Source: Sva-07 sp963741755 | GTDB lineage: Bacteria; Actinomycetota; Acidimicrobiia; Acidimicrobiales; Ilumatobacteraceae | DNA: 64,000 bases | Assembly (NCBI GenBank): GCA_963741755.1 | Contig: CAVUJG010000006.1 | Span: forward strand, 235,111 to 299,110 | Direction of reading: 5' to 3' | In this document: piece after piece, positions 10,967 through 19,776 of the stretch | Layout: each line of letters starts with the position of its first letter | Numbering within the stretch: position 1 is the first letter of the stretch | Notes under the pieces: generated by a model | Databases searched by the model: none | Seen by the model: only the letters and a program-made list of their open reading frames with translations | What the model was told of the DNA's origin: nothing | Position numbers and translations under genes: made by a program

Positions 10967-12601
10967 GTGACGATCTCTGCTGCGGACACCGACCGCCCCT
11001 CGGACCTCGCCTGGGGATCGTTCACCGACGAGGCCCCCTGGGAACTCGACCGGGACGACATCCGGTGGTCGCACCTCGCCGCCCGCCTCCGCCGCCAAGC
11101 CCAGGCGGAAGTCCCGTCGCTGACCAAGCCGTCGAAGCTGCCGCCCGGCGCACGGGTTCTCACCGTCGTCGGTCACCTCGGCACAGCGATCGCCCCGTGG
11201 ATGCTGAAGAAGCGGCGCAAGAAGTTCGCATCGCCCGAAGCCAGCCGCGCGGATGTGTCTCGACGCCTCCGGTTGGCTGCCGAAGCGCTCGGCCCGACGT
11301 ACATCAAGCTCGGCCAGATCATCTCCTCGGGCGAGGGCCTGTTCCCGGCCGAACTGGTGAGCGAGTTCAAGAAGTGCCGCGACCAGGTGCCCGCCGAACC
11401 GTTCGACGAGGTGCGCCTCACCGTCGAGCAGGATCTCGGCGCCCGCCTCGAGGACATGTTCTCGTGGTTCGACGAGAAGCCGCTCGCCGCCGCATCGATC
11501 GCGCAGGTGCACGCTGCAACGCTGCACACCGGCGAGAACGTCGTGGTCAAGGTCCAGCGCACCACCGTCGCCCGCCTGGTCCGCAAGGACCTGCGAGTGA
11601 TGGCCTGGCTCGCTCCGTACCTCGTCGGACGGATACCCGTCGCTGCGCTCGCCAACCCGCCGGCACTCGTCGAGCTGTTCGCCGAGACGATCGTCGAGGA
11701 ACTCGACTTCCGGATGGAGGCGGCCAACATGCTCGACGTCGCCGCCATGCTCCACGACCTCGACCAGCACCAGTACATCGTCCCGCGCCCCCATCCGCGG
11801 CTGGTCACCAAGCGGGTGCTCGTGATGGAGCGGGTGTACGGCTTCAACTTCGACGACGTCGTCGGGATGCAGGACGCCGGCATCGACACCGAAGAGGTCG
11901 TGCGCACCGCGATGATCGCTTTCATGGAGGGCGCCATCGTCGAGGGCATCTTCCACGGCGACCTCCACGGCGGCAACCTGTTCGTGCTCGCCGACGGCCG
12001 CACGGCGCTGCTCGACTACGGCATCGTCGGCCGCCTCTCGGGCCCTCGCCGCAACGCATTCCTTCGACTGATGCTGGGTGCCACCACCAACGATGTGCGC
12101 GGCCAGATGGCCGCACTGCGCGACCTCGGTGCACTTCCGATGGACACCGACCTCGAAGCGGTGATCAAGGATCTGCGCCTCGAGGACGAGGTCATCGACC
12201 CGACCACGCTCACCGGCGAGGAGATGGTCCAGGAGGTGCAGCGGGTCGTCAAGGCACTGCTCGGCTACGGCGCCAAGCTCCCCAAGGAGCTGATGCTCTA
12301 CGTGAAGAACATGGTGTTCCTCGATGGAGCGATCGCGCGACTGGCGCCTGAACTCGACCTGCTCGCCGAGGTGGCGAACATCTCGATGCTGTTCGCGCAG
12401 AAGCACGGCGAACGCCTCGGCCGCGAGTTGGGCGTCGACCCGAGCGCCGTCGAGTTCGACATGGACGGCGTGAAGGCGTCGATGGGTCTCGATTCCACGG
12501 TGAACCGCGTGACCTACCGCGAGCTGCAGGAACGGCGCGAGCTGATCCAGAAGCGCATGCGCGAGCACGTCGAAGCAGAACGCCCGAAGCTCAGCAAGTA
12601 G
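10967..12601 (+). CDS. ABC1/UbiB-family protein kinase-like ATPase
   Basis: A 544-residue atypical kinase. The KxGQ motif that replaces the normal nucleotide loop is YIKLGQIISSGEG (about residue 112); then AAASIAQVHAA (the Ala-rich loop), VVVKVQR (catalytic Lys), FHGDLHGGNLFV (catalytic loop) and LLDYGIVG (DYG in place of DFG). UbiB proteins support isoprenoid-quinone synthesis or extraction from the membrane. Actinobacteria mainly use menaquinone, so the client is unclear. Start: GTG 10967. No clear C-terminal membrane hairpin is visible, unlike E. coli UbiB. Confidence 0.85.
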   Translation: MTISAADTDRPSDLAWGSFTDEAPWELDRDDIRWSHLAARLRRQAQAEVPSLTKPSKLPPGARVLTVVGHLGTAIAPWMLKKRRKKFASPEASRADVSRRLRLAAEALGPTYIKLGQIISSGEGLFPAELVSEFKKCRDQVPAEPFDEVRLTVEQDLGARLEDMFSWFDEKPLAAASIAQVHAATLHTGENVVVKVQRTTVARLVRKDLRVMAWLAPYLVGRIPVAALANPPALVELFAETIVEELDFRMEAANMLDVAAMLHDLDQHQYIVPRPHPRLVTKRVLVMERVYGFNFDDVVGMQDAGIDTEEVVRTAMIAFMEGAIVEGIFHGDLHGGNLFVLADGRTALLDYGIVGRLSGPRRNAFLRLMLGATTNDVRGQMAALRDLGALPMDTDLEAVIKDLRLEDEVIDPTTLTGEEMVQEVQRVVKALLGYGAKLPKELMLYVKNMVFLDGAIARLAPELDLLAEVANISMLFAQKHGERLGRELGVDPSAVEFDMDGVKASMGLDSTVNRVTYRELQERRELIQKRMREHVEAERPKLSK

Positions 12602-12624
12602 CCCTCCGAGTAGCCTGGCCGACC

Positions 12625-13284
12625 GTGCGTCTGGTGATTGCCCGCTGTTCCGTCGACTACGCAGGTCGGCTCGACGCCCACCTCCCCGAGGCCACCCGCC
12701 TGATCATGGTCAAGGCCGACGGCTGTGTGGCGATCCACGCCGACGGCGGCGCCTACAAGCCGCTGAACTGGATGAATGCCCCCAACACGCTCGTCGACCA
12801 CGGCGACCACTGGGTGGTCACGAATCCGAAGCAGGAGACCCTGACGATCAACCTGCACGAGGTGCTCAGCGATGTGTCGGCCGAGCTCGGCGAGGATCCC
12901 GGCCTGCAGAAGGACGGTGTCGAAGCGCACCTGCAGGAGTTGCTCGCCGCCAGTCCCCACGCGATCGAGGACGGCCTCACGCTCGTGCGGCGCGAGTATC
13001 CGACGGCGATCGGGCCGATCGACCTGGTGTGCCGCGACGAGTCGAACACCGTCGTCGCGGTCGAGGTCAAGCGGCGCGGCGACATCGATGGTGTCGAGCA
13101 ACTCGGCCGGTACATCGAACGGTTGCACCTCGACTCGTCGCTGGGCGAGGTGCGTGGCGTGTTCGTCGCTCAGTCGATCAAGCCGCAGGCGAAGGTGCTC
13201 GCCGAGGCCCGTGGCTTCCGCTGGGTCGAGGTCGACTACGACACCCTGCGCGGCATGAAGCCCGACGACCTCCGCCTCTTCTGA
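12625..13284 (+). CDS. nucS: NucS/EndoMS mismatch-specific endonuclease
   Basis: A 219-residue nuclease. The N-terminal DNA-binding part begins VRLVIARCSVDYAGRL; the C-terminal RecB-like nuclease core has GPIDLVCRD (Asp), VAVEVKRRG (the ExK) and VEQLGRYIERL. NucS replaces MutS/MutL mismatch repair in most actinobacteria, cutting both strands at mismatches with help from the beta clamp. The C-terminal DDLRLF resembles the short clamp-binding tail known in this family. Start: GTG 12625. Probably transcribed with the UbiB-like gene, 23 bp upstream. Confidence 0.93.
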   Translation: MRLVIARCSVDYAGRLDAHLPEATRLIMVKADGCVAIHADGGAYKPLNWMNAPNTLVDHGDHWVVTNPKQETLTINLHEVLSDVSAELGEDPGLQKDGVEAHLQELLAASPHAIEDGLTLVRREYPTAIGPIDLVCRDESNTVVAVEVKRRGDIDGVEQLGRYIERLHLDSSLGEVRGVFVAQSIKPQAKVLAEARGFRWVEVDYDTLRGMKPDDLRLF

Positions 13285-13286
13285 CC

Positions 13287-13319
13287 GATTACATCAGGGG
13301 TCAGACCCGCGTTGTAATC
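13287..13319. repeat. Palindromic element, family B, single copy
   Basis: 33 bp with the GGGGTCAGACCC core and arms GATTACATC / GTTGTAATC (one mismatch), 3 bp downstream of the nucS stop. Confidence 0.85.
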
Positions 13320-13321
13320 CG

Positions 13322-13369
13322 TCAGCCGCAGTCGGTGCCGGGCAGGATCGGCCTGGCGAGGACCTGGTC
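13322..13369 (-). pseudogene. 3'-end remnant of a second copy of the downstream lipoprotein gene
   Basis: Read on the minus strand, this stretch encodes QVLARPILPGTDCG followed by TGA. The lipoprotein gene whose stop is at 13543 ends QVLAKPILPGTTC. About 33 bp match with few changes, then similarity stops abruptly. It looks like the tail of a lost tandem paralogue, now separated from the intact gene by a pair of family C palindromes. Confidence 0.6.
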
Positions 13370-13375
13370 TCCCAC

Positions 13376-13476
13376 CGATGAGCCAACAAACCGGATACGG
13401 CGGTCTCGCTCATCACAACCCTCGCGAACCACCCACCGATGAGCCAACCAACCGGATACGGCGGTCTCGCTCATCG
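13376..13476. repeat. Palindromic element, family C, pair 2
   Basis: Copies at 13376-13415 and 13437-13476, again 61 bp from start to start. Arms read CGATGAGCCAA and the reverse half ...TCGCTCATC, so both copies share the same C-for-G change and the loss of perfect pairing at one arm position. The CAAC tail typical of this family follows each copy. Confidence 0.88.
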
Positions 13477-13542
13477 CAACCGCCATTTTTCAACACAGCA
13501 CCTCGCGCCCAATCCGCTGAGGCATGAGAAACCAGATGTACG

Positions 13543-14421
13543 TCAGCACGTCGTGCCGGGCAGGATCGGCTTGGCGAGGACCTGGTACGTCACGTCGGCG
13601 TCGCTGAAGAACGTCAGCTGGTTGGCAGCCCCGAGCACCTCGCCGACCTCGCTCGCAGGGACAACCGTGCACGTTGTCGCATCGGCAAGGCGGACGGTGA
13701 CATCGGCGGGCCAGTCGACCACTGTTGGTTCGATGCCGTCGGAGCCGTACACCGACAGGTCCTCGACCACCAGCGCTTCGATGCCGTACTCGGACGGATC
13801 GAAGATCTCCTGTTCACCGAGTTCGTCGGCGCCGACGAGGCCGGCGAGATCGTTCAGCTGCGCAATGAAGTCGGCGAGTGCCTGGCGCTGCGGTGTCGTC
13901 TCCTGTCCGCCCTCGCCCGGGATCGCCAGGCCGAGCGCATATGCCTCGTGCACGTACGTCTCGCCGTTGACGTTGATCGTCACCTGGGCAGTCGAGGCAT
14001 CGGCGATGTTCGTCGGCTGCTCGTAGTCGATCTCCTGGAGGAGGCCCGCTTCGTCGGCGGCCGAAAGGATCGCTTGAATGCCCGCCTCGGTGATCGACTG
14101 CACCTGCACGGCGGGGAGCAGCGGACCGGGATAGATCGCGATCTGCGCACCCGGCCCGAACACGCGGCCATCGCCGGACACGAGCACGTTCGGGGTCTGC
14201 TGGAAGGCGAACTCGCGGGGGACGAAGCCGCCGACCTCGGCGTACTCGATGACGACATCATCGGCGCCGGTCGGGTGTTGGTAGCCGTCGGTGGCAGGAG
14301 CCTCGGGATCGCTGGCTGCGGGCGGCAACGAATCGTCGGCGGCCGGTGACGCCGAGTCGCTTCCGCACGCAGCCAGACCGAGGGCAGCGACGAACAGGAC
14401 GGGAACGAAGCACTTCTTCAT
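13543..14421 (-). CDS. Secreted lipoprotein of unknown function
   Basis: A 292-residue protein with a lipoprotein signal peptide: MKKCFVPVLFVAALGLAACG, lipobox LAAC with the lipid-modified Cys at residue 19. A Ser/Pro/Ala/Asp linker (about 20-45) follows, then a globular domain (YAEVGGFVPREFAFQQTP, VTINVNGETYVHEAYALG) ending in TTC. I do not recognise the domain; it resembles extracellular lipoproteins that are common in actinobacteria. A second, degraded 3' end lies about 180 bp downstream. Divergent from mscR, with 57 bp between the start codons. Confidence 0.75.
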   Translation of the reverse strand: MKKCFVPVLFVAALGLAACGSDSASPAADDSLPPAASDPEAPATDGYQHPTGADDVVIEYAEVGGFVPREFAFQQTPNVLVSGDGRVFGPGAQIAIYPGPLLPAVQVQSITEAGIQAILSAADEAGLLQEIDYEQPTNIADASTAQVTINVNGETYVHEAYALGLAIPGEGGQETTPQRQALADFIAQLNDLAGLVGADELGEQEIFDPSEYGIEALVVEDLSVYGSDGIEPTVVDWPADVTVRLADATTCTVVPASEVGEVLGAANQLTFFSDADVTYQVLAKPILPGTTC

Positions 14422-14478
14422 GGCAGTTCGACGCTTCCCACACCGCTTCGGTTCCACACGGCCGCTACCTTCGCAGTC

Positions 14479-15564
14479 ATGAGTCAAGAAGTACGAGGCA
14501 TCATCGCTCGCGCCAAGGGCCAACCGGTCACGATGGAAACCATCGTCATCCCCGATCCCGGCCCCGGCGAGGCGGTCGTGGTGATCCAGGCGTGCGGCGT
14601 CTGCCACACCGACCTGCACTATCGCGAGGGCGGGATCAACGACGACTTCCCGTTCCTGCTGGGCCACGAGGCGGCCGGCATCGTCGAGTCGGTCGGCGAG
14701 GGAGTCACCGACGTGGCTCCCGGCGACTACGTGATCCTCAACTGGCGTGCGGTGTGCGGCGACTGCCGAGCGTGCCGGCGAGGCCAGCCGCAGTACTGCT
14801 TCAACACCCACAACGCCACCCAGAAGATGACGCTGACCGACGGCACCGAGCTCTCGCCGGCGCTCGGCATCGGTGCGTTCTGCGACAAGACCCTCGTCGC
14901 CGCCGGACAGTGCACGAAGGTCGATCCTGCAGCGTCACCCGCTGCGGCGGGTCTGCTCGGCTGTGGCGTGATGGCCGGCATCGGCGCAGCTCTCAACACC
15001 GCCGGCGTCACCCGCGGCCAGTCGGTCGCCGTGTTCGGCTGCGGCGGAGTCGGCGACGCCGCGATCGCGGGAGCCCGCCTTGCCGGCGCCTCCACGATCA
15101 TCGGCGTCGACATCGACGACCGCAAACTCGAATGGGCCAAGGGATTCGGCGCCACCCACGTCTGCAACTCGAAGGACACCGACCCCGTCGAGTTCATCCG
15201 CTCGGTCACCGGTGGCTTCGGCGCCGACGTGTGCATCGAGGCGATCGGCCATCCGGAGGTGTACAAGCAGGCGTTCGAAGCGCGTGACCTCGCCGGGACC
15301 GTCGTGCTCGTCGGCGTCCCGAATCCCGAGATGATGCTGGAGTTGCCGTTCATCGACGTGTTCGGTCGGGGTGGTTCGCTCAAGTCGTCCTGGTACGGCG
15401 ACTGCCTGCCCTCGCGTGACTTTCCCATGCTGATCGACCTCTACCTGCAGGGTCGCCTCGACCTCGACGGCTTCGTGTCGGAGACGATCGGCCTCGACGG
15501 CGTCGAGGAGGCGTTCCACAAGATGGAACGTGGCGAGGTCCTGCGCAGCGTGGTGGTGTTCTGA
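14479..15564 (+). CDS. mscR: S-(hydroxymethyl)mycothiol dehydrogenase (MscR)
   Basis: A 361-residue zinc-dependent medium-chain alcohol dehydrogenase. Catalytic zinc region GVCHTDLHYREGG and GHEAAGIVE; structural zinc cysteines in CGDCRACRRGQPQYC; NAD-binding VFGCGGVGDAA. The sequence follows mycobacterial MscR almost throughout (NWRAVCG, QKMTLTDGTEL, LLGCGVMAG, LKSSWYGDC), which is why I name it. MscR oxidises the formaldehyde-mycothiol adduct and also acts as a nitrosomycothiol reductase. The metallo-hydrolase gene follows 4 bp later, as it does in mycobacteria, so both probably serve formaldehyde detoxification. Confidence 0.92.
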   Translation: MSQEVRGIIARAKGQPVTMETIVIPDPGPGEAVVVIQACGVCHTDLHYREGGINDDFPFLLGHEAAGIVESVGEGVTDVAPGDYVILNWRAVCGDCRACRRGQPQYCFNTHNATQKMTLTDGTELSPALGIGAFCDKTLVAAGQCTKVDPAASPAAAGLLGCGVMAGIGAALNTAGVTRGQSVAVFGCGGVGDAAIAGARLAGASTIIGVDIDDRKLEWAKGFGATHVCNSKDTDPVEFIRSVTGGFGADVCIEAIGHPEVYKQAFEARDLAGTVVLVGVPNPEMMLELPFIDVFGRGGSLKSSWYGDCLPSRDFPMLIDLYLQGRLDLDGFVSETIGLDGVEEAFHKMERGEVLRSVVVF

Positions 15565-15568
15565 GCCG

Positions 15569-16195
15569 ATGAGTATCGAACTGGTCACGACCGACGGCAT
15601 CTTCGCCCTCGACGGCGGTGAGTGGGAGGTGACCAACAACATCTGGATCGTCGGCGACGATCGCGAGGTGGTGGTGTTCGACGCGGCCCACGACCACCGG
15701 CCGATCGTCGACGCCATCCATGGCCGGCGCGTCGCCGCCATCGTGCTCACCCACGGCCACAACGACCACATCAACGCCGCAATCCCGCTGCGAGATGCCG
15801 TCGACGCCCCGATCCTGCTGCACGACGCCGACCGGATGCTGTGGGACGCAGTGTGGCCCGGCGACACGCCCGACCAGGCGCTCACGCCGGGCGAGGTGTT
15901 GCGTATCGGCGGCCACGAGATCGCGGTCCTGCACACGCCGGGCCACTCCCCCGGGTGCTGCAGCTTCCACGACGTCGCGGCCGACGCGGTGTTCAGCGGC
16001 GACACACTGTTCTGCGGCGGCCCTGGCGCCACCGGGCGGAGCTTCAGCGACGAGCCGACGATCCTGCAATCGATCCGCGACACCCTGCTTGCCCTGCCCG
16101 ACCACACCGTCGTGCACACCGGCCATGGTGACTCGACGACCATCGGCGCCGAGCGCGACGGCGTGCTGGCCCGCGCCGCTGAACTCGGGCTCTGA
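15569..16195 (+). CDS. Metallo-beta-lactamase-fold hydrolase, partner of MscR
   Basis: A 208-residue MBL-fold protein with the zinc motif LTHGHNDHIN (HxHxDH), the next ligand in HTPGHSPGC, the metal-bridging Asp in FSGDTLF and the last His in HTGHGDST. Glyoxalase-II-like members hydrolyse thioesters. Its position directly after mscR suggests it hydrolyses S-formyl-mycothiol to formate and mycothiol; this role is inferred from context. ATG 15569 lies 4 bp after the mscR stop. Confidence 0.85.
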   Translation: MSIELVTTDGIFALDGGEWEVTNNIWIVGDDREVVVFDAAHDHRPIVDAIHGRRVAAIVLTHGHNDHINAAIPLRDAVDAPILLHDADRMLWDAVWPGDTPDQALTPGEVLRIGGHEIAVLHTPGHSPGCCSFHDVAADAVFSGDTLFCGGPGATGRSFSDEPTILQSIRDTLLALPDHTVVHTGHGDSTTIGAERDGVLARAAELGL

Positions 16196-16202
16196 GACGG
16201 CG

Positions 16203-17186
16203 ATGACCCTCCGTCCGGTTCCGATCACGGGCGTCGTGCAGCACTACGCGTGGGGCGACCAGACGGTCATCCCCGAACTGCTGCACACCACCGCCGACGG
16301 CCGGCCATGGGCGGAGCTGTGGCTCGGCACCCATCCCAACGGACCGGCAACCATCGACGGCGGCGGCTCGCTCTCGGACACGACAGGTGAGCTGCCGTAC
16401 TTGCTCAAGGTGCTCGCTGCCGCACGCCCGCTGTCGTTACAGGTGCACCCGACTCGCGAGCAGGCGCTCGACGGCTACGCCCGCGGCGTCTATCCCGACG
16501 ACCGAGCCAAGCCCGAATTGCTCTGTGCGCTCACCCGGTTCGACGCGCTGTGCGGCATCCGCCCGATCGGCGCCACGCTCACGCTGCTCGGTGCTCTCGG
16601 CGCCGAGCCGCTCGCCGCCGCCATCCGCTCCGAGGGCATCGGCGCGGTGATCGAAGGTCTGTACCGGGGTCGCCTCGATCCTCGCCCGACCGTTGTCGCC
16701 TGCAGTCGCAGCCAACGTCCGGAGGCCGAACTCGTCACGCGTCTCGCCGTCGAGTATCCCGACGATCCGAGCGTTGTGGTCACACTGCTGCTCAACCGGG
16801 TCACGTTGCAGCCTGGCGAGGCGCTCCATTTGACCGCCGGCAACCTGCATGCGTATCTCAGCGGTGCCGGCATCGAACTGATGGGCGCCAGCGACAACGT
16901 GGTGCGTGGGGGCCTCACGGAGAAGCACGTCGACGTCGACGAGCTGCTGCGAATTCTCGACACGGCGCCGCTCGGCGAACCGGTCATGAAGGCCGCCGCC
17001 CGAGCGGGCCGGTATCCGCTCCCCGAGGTCGGATGCACACTGGTGCGCATCGATCCAGGCCGCACACACACGTCGAGCGGCCATGAACTCGCCATCGACC
17101 TCGACGGCCGCACGCTCTACCTCCCGCCAGGCACAACACTCACGCCGACCGCGCCGACGTTCGTGGTTGTTACATCGCGGGTCTGA
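16203..17186 (+). CDS. manA: Mannose-6-phosphate isomerase, class I
   Basis: A 327-residue type I phosphomannose isomerase. VQHYAWGD at the N-terminus, AELWLGTHPNGPA, LLKVLAAARPLSLQVHP (zinc-binding Gln and His), KPELLCALTRFDALCG (Glu) and LTAGNLHAYLSGAG (His) make up the active site; SDNVVRGGLTEKHVD is the C-terminal conserved block. It links fructose 6-phosphate to mannose 6-phosphate for GDP-mannose, mannosylated lipids and, indirectly, mycothiol-era glycans. The last four codons and the stop lie inside a family B palindrome, so the repeat has supplied the C-terminus. Confidence 0.9.
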   Translation: MTLRPVPITGVVQHYAWGDQTVIPELLHTTADGRPWAELWLGTHPNGPATIDGGGSLSDTTGELPYLLKVLAAARPLSLQVHPTREQALDGYARGVYPDDRAKPELLCALTRFDALCGIRPIGATLTLLGALGAEPLAAAIRSEGIGAVIEGLYRGRLDPRPTVVACSRSQRPEAELVTRLAVEYPDDPSVVVTLLLNRVTLQPGEALHLTAGNLHAYLSGAGIELMGASDNVVRGGLTEKHVDVDELLRILDTAPLGEPVMKAAARAGRYPLPEVGCTLVRIDPGRTHTSSGHELAIDLDGRTLYLPPGTTLTPTAPTFVVVTSRV

Positions 17187-17200
17187 CCCCTGATGTAATC
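17168..17200. repeat. Palindromic element, family B, overlapping the end of manA
   Basis: Carries TTACATCGCGGGTCTGACCC and GATGTAATC; the TGA of manA (17184-17186) is inside its core. It lies 1 bp from the stop of the convergent ispG gene, a position that suits a bidirectional terminator. Confidence 0.82.
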
Positions 17201-17201
17201 G

Positions 17202-18428
17202 TCAGCGGGTGGTCTTGCGGATCTCGACGATCTTCTCGCTCGAGTGGTTGGCGTCGTCGCCCTGTTCCGAGAGCAGTCGGGCCCGATCCTTCTCGGCCTC
17301 CCGAGCGGCCTTCACCAGATCGACACGGGCCAGCGCCGCGTCGATGCCGTGCTCCTGGATGAACTCGGCCCACTCGACGAGCTGATCGACCATCTCGTCC
17401 TCAGGGACCACGGCGACGTTCTGGCCCTTCACGAACAGGTGGCCACGCTTGTTGCCCGCAGCGATGCCGAGGTCGGCGTCACGAGCCTCGCCCGGGCCGT
17501 TCACGACACATCCCATCACGGCGATCTGCAGCGGGATCTCGCGGTCGGCGAACGCCTCCATCGCTCGGTTGGCGACGTCGATCACATCGACTTCCGCACG
17601 CCCGCACGACGGGCAGGCGATCAGGTCGACGTTCTTGCGTTCACGCAGGCCGAGCGCTTCGAGCAGCTGGCGGCCGGCACGGGCCTCTTCGACCGGGTCG
17701 GCGGTGAGCGAGTAGCGGATCGTGTCGCCGATTCCTTCCATCAGCAGCGTCGCGATCCCGGCCGTGGCCTTGATCAGACCGGCCGGCGGCGGACCGGCTT
17801 CGGTGACGCCGAGATGCAGCGGATGGTCGGTGACCTCGGACAGCTGGCGGTACGCCTCGACCATCAACGGCACGCTCGACGCCTTGACCGAGATCTTGAT
17901 GTCGGTGAAACCCACCTCGTCGAAGTAGGCGATCTCCTGCTGAGCCGATTCGACCATCGCCTCGGGTGTGGCACTGCCGTACTTCTCGTAGAGCGACGGA
18001 TCGAGCGACCCCGCGTTGACGCCGATACGGATCGGAAGGCCGCGATCGCGGGCCTCGGAGGCAACGGCCTTGATGTGTTCGGGCCGCCGGATGTTGCCGG
18101 GGTTCAACCGCAAACCGTGCACACCGGCTTCCATGGCGGCGAGCGCCATCTTGTACTGGTGGTGGATGTCGGCGATGATCGGCACCGGCGACCGCGGCAC
18201 GATCTGGGCGAGTCCCTCGGCGGCCTCGGTCTCGTTGCAGGTGCAGCGCACGATGTCGGCGCCGGCAGCAGCGAGCGCGTAGATCTGCTGGAGGGTGCCC
18301 TCGACGTCGGCGGTCTTCGTGATCGTCATCGACTGCACCGTGATCGGGGCGTCACCGCCCACTTTCACGTTGCCGACGGAGATCTGACGGGTGGGCTTGC
18401 GGGGTACGAGCGAGCTGGAGACGTCCAC
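17202..18428 (-). CDS. ispG: 4-hydroxy-3-methylbut-2-en-1-yl diphosphate synthase (IspG)
   Basis: A 408-residue enzyme of the MEP isoprenoid pathway that reduces MEcPP to HMBPP. VPRKPTRQISVGNVKVGG is the N-terminal signature; the TIM barrel carries VRCTCNETEAAE, DIHHQYKMAL and RLNPGN; the [4Fe-4S] ligands are in CPSCGRAEVDV and CVVNGPGEARDADLG. The start is GTG 18428 with 10 bp to the upstream protease gene. The C-terminal 40 residues are charged and variable. Together with dxr two genes upstream it places MEP pathway genes in this operon. Confidence 0.94.
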   Translation of the reverse strand: MDVSSSLVPRKPTRQISVGNVKVGGDAPITVQSMTITKTADVEGTLQQIYALAAAGADIVRCTCNETEAAEGLAQIVPRSPVPIIADIHHQYKMALAAMEAGVHGLRLNPGNIRRPEHIKAVASEARDRGLPIRIGVNAGSLDPSLYEKYGSATPEAMVESAQQEIAYFDEVGFTDIKISVKASSVPLMVEAYRQLSEVTDHPLHLGVTEAGPPPAGLIKATAGIATLLMEGIGDTIRYSLTADPVEEARAGRQLLEALGLRERKNVDLIACPSCGRAEVDVIDVANRAMEAFADREIPLQIAVMGCVVNGPGEARDADLGIAAGNKRGHLFVKGQNVAVVPEDEMVDQLVEWAEFIQEHGIDAALARVDLVKAAREAEKDRARLLSEQGDDANHSSEKIVEIRKTTR

Positions 18429-18438
18429 GAGGTGTGTG

Positions 18439-19776
18439 TTATCCGATCGGCTGGGTGATGTCGAGGTACAGGCCGCTGAACATCAGCATCGCCAGCACCG
18501 CGATGACGCCCATCGCGAACGGCATCAAGCGCTCGACGTCGGCGAAGTAGCGCCCCTTCATGTGGAGACGCTTCTCCTGGATGCGCTCGTAGACGGCGAT
18601 CGCCGCGTGGCCGCCGTCGAGCGGGAGCAGCGGCATCATGTTGAACACGCCGACGAAGATGTTGAGGATCGCGAGCAGGTAGAGCACGCCCGCCAAGCCA
18701 CCGGATTCGCCGACATCGTCGGACACCGTGGCGATGCCGTACATCGTGGTCGGCCGAGCGGTCGGGTCGGCGTTCTCGGTGTCGGTGAGCTGCTCGACGA
18801 GGTTCACCGGGTTGAGCACCTTGACGATGCCCTGGGTCGACTGCCACGTGACCGGGAAGATGTCGGTGACCGAGTTCACGGCCGCCCCGACGATGCCGTG
18901 CTGTTCGTAGAGGGGCGGGCTGTAGGAGCTGACACCGAGCAGCGCCGACCCGAACAACGGGTCGTCCTCGGGTGCGGTGGTGTTGGCACCGAGCCCGACC
19001 GGGATCGTGAGGGTCTCACCGTCGCGGATCACGACGATGTCGACGACCTCGCTCGGCTCGAAGCTGCGCACCGTCTCACCCAGCTCGACCGAGCTGGTGA
19101 CGACGAGGCCACCGACCGACACGATCTCGTCGCCGTCACGGATGCCGGCACCCCACGCAGGAAGCTCCTGCGACGCCGTACCGACGATCACCCGTGGCTC
19201 GTCCTGAGCGGTGATCTCACCCTGGGTCGAGTACACGCCGAAGAGCAGCACGATCGCGATGAGGATGTGCATGATCGAGCCGGCGGAGATCACCAGCAGG
19301 CGGCGCGGGAAGGTCGCCTGGCGGTACGAGCGGGCTTCATCGGCAGGATCGACCTCGTCCATGCGGTTCATGCCGACGATGCGTACGAACGCGCCGAGCG
19401 GAATCGCTCGCACGCCGTACTCGGTCTCACCGCGACGGAAGCTCCACAGGCGGGGCCCGAAGAACAAGAAGAACTGCGTGGACTTCATGCCGGTCCACTT
19501 GGCGGTGGCGAAGTGGCCGAGTTCGTGGAGGAAGATCGAGATGACGACGCCCACGACGAAGACGAAGATCCAGATGTTGACGAAGGCCAGCCAGACGAAC
19601 AACGCCGCCAGCCCTGCCATTGCCAACCAGCCGGTCCAGCCGTTGGCGAGTTCGTCGTCGGTCAGTTCGGTCACCGAACCGCCCGCCATGATCTCGCTCT
19701 TGACGCGGTCGCCACGGCTCGGCGGCGCGAACGCTTGCTCTGTCTGCTGATCGTGAGGTGTGAGTTGATCGGTCAT
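18439..19776 (-). CDS. Site-2 intramembrane zinc protease (RseP/Rip1 type)
   Basis: A 445-residue membrane metalloprotease. After a 45-residue cytosolic N-terminus, two hydrophobic stretches precede HELGHFATAKWTG (HExxH at about residue 83). A PDZ domain lies around residues 195-265 (WGAGIRDGDEIVSVGG), and NMMPLLPLDGGHAA (about 375-388) supplies the third zinc ligand. The family cleaves membrane-bound anti-sigma factors; M. tuberculosis Rip1 sits in the same dxr-rip-ispG arrangement. It overlaps dxr by 4 bp, so the two are translationally coupled. The substrate here is unknown. Confidence 0.9.
   Translation of the reverse strand: MTDQLTPHDQQTEQAFAPPSRGDRVKSEIMAGGSVTELTDDELANGWTGWLAMAGLAALFVWLAFVNIWIFVFVVGVVISIFLHELGHFATAKWTGMKSTQFFLFFGPRLWSFRRGETEYGVRAIPLGAFVRIVGMNRMDEVDPADEARSYRQATFPRRLLVISAGSIMHILIAIVLLFGVYSTQGEITAQDEPRVIVGTASQELPAWGAGIRDGDEIVSVGGLVVTSSVELGETVRSFEPSEVVDIVVIRDGETLTIPVGLGANTTAPEDDPLFGSALLGVSSYSPPLYEQHGIVGAAVNSVTDIFPVTWQSTQGIVKVLNPVNLVEQLTDTENADPTARPTTMYGIATVSDDVGESGGLAGVLYLLAILNIFVGVFNMMPLLPLDGGHAAIAVYERIQEKRLHMKGRYFADVERLMPFAMGVIAVLAMLMFSGLYLDITQPIG

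Noticed and set aside
9146..13476. Possible CRISPR array from the repeated 40-bp palindromes with 21-bp spacers
   Set aside because: Only two units per locus, spacers too short, no cas genes; the repeats are paired palindromes at gene ends.
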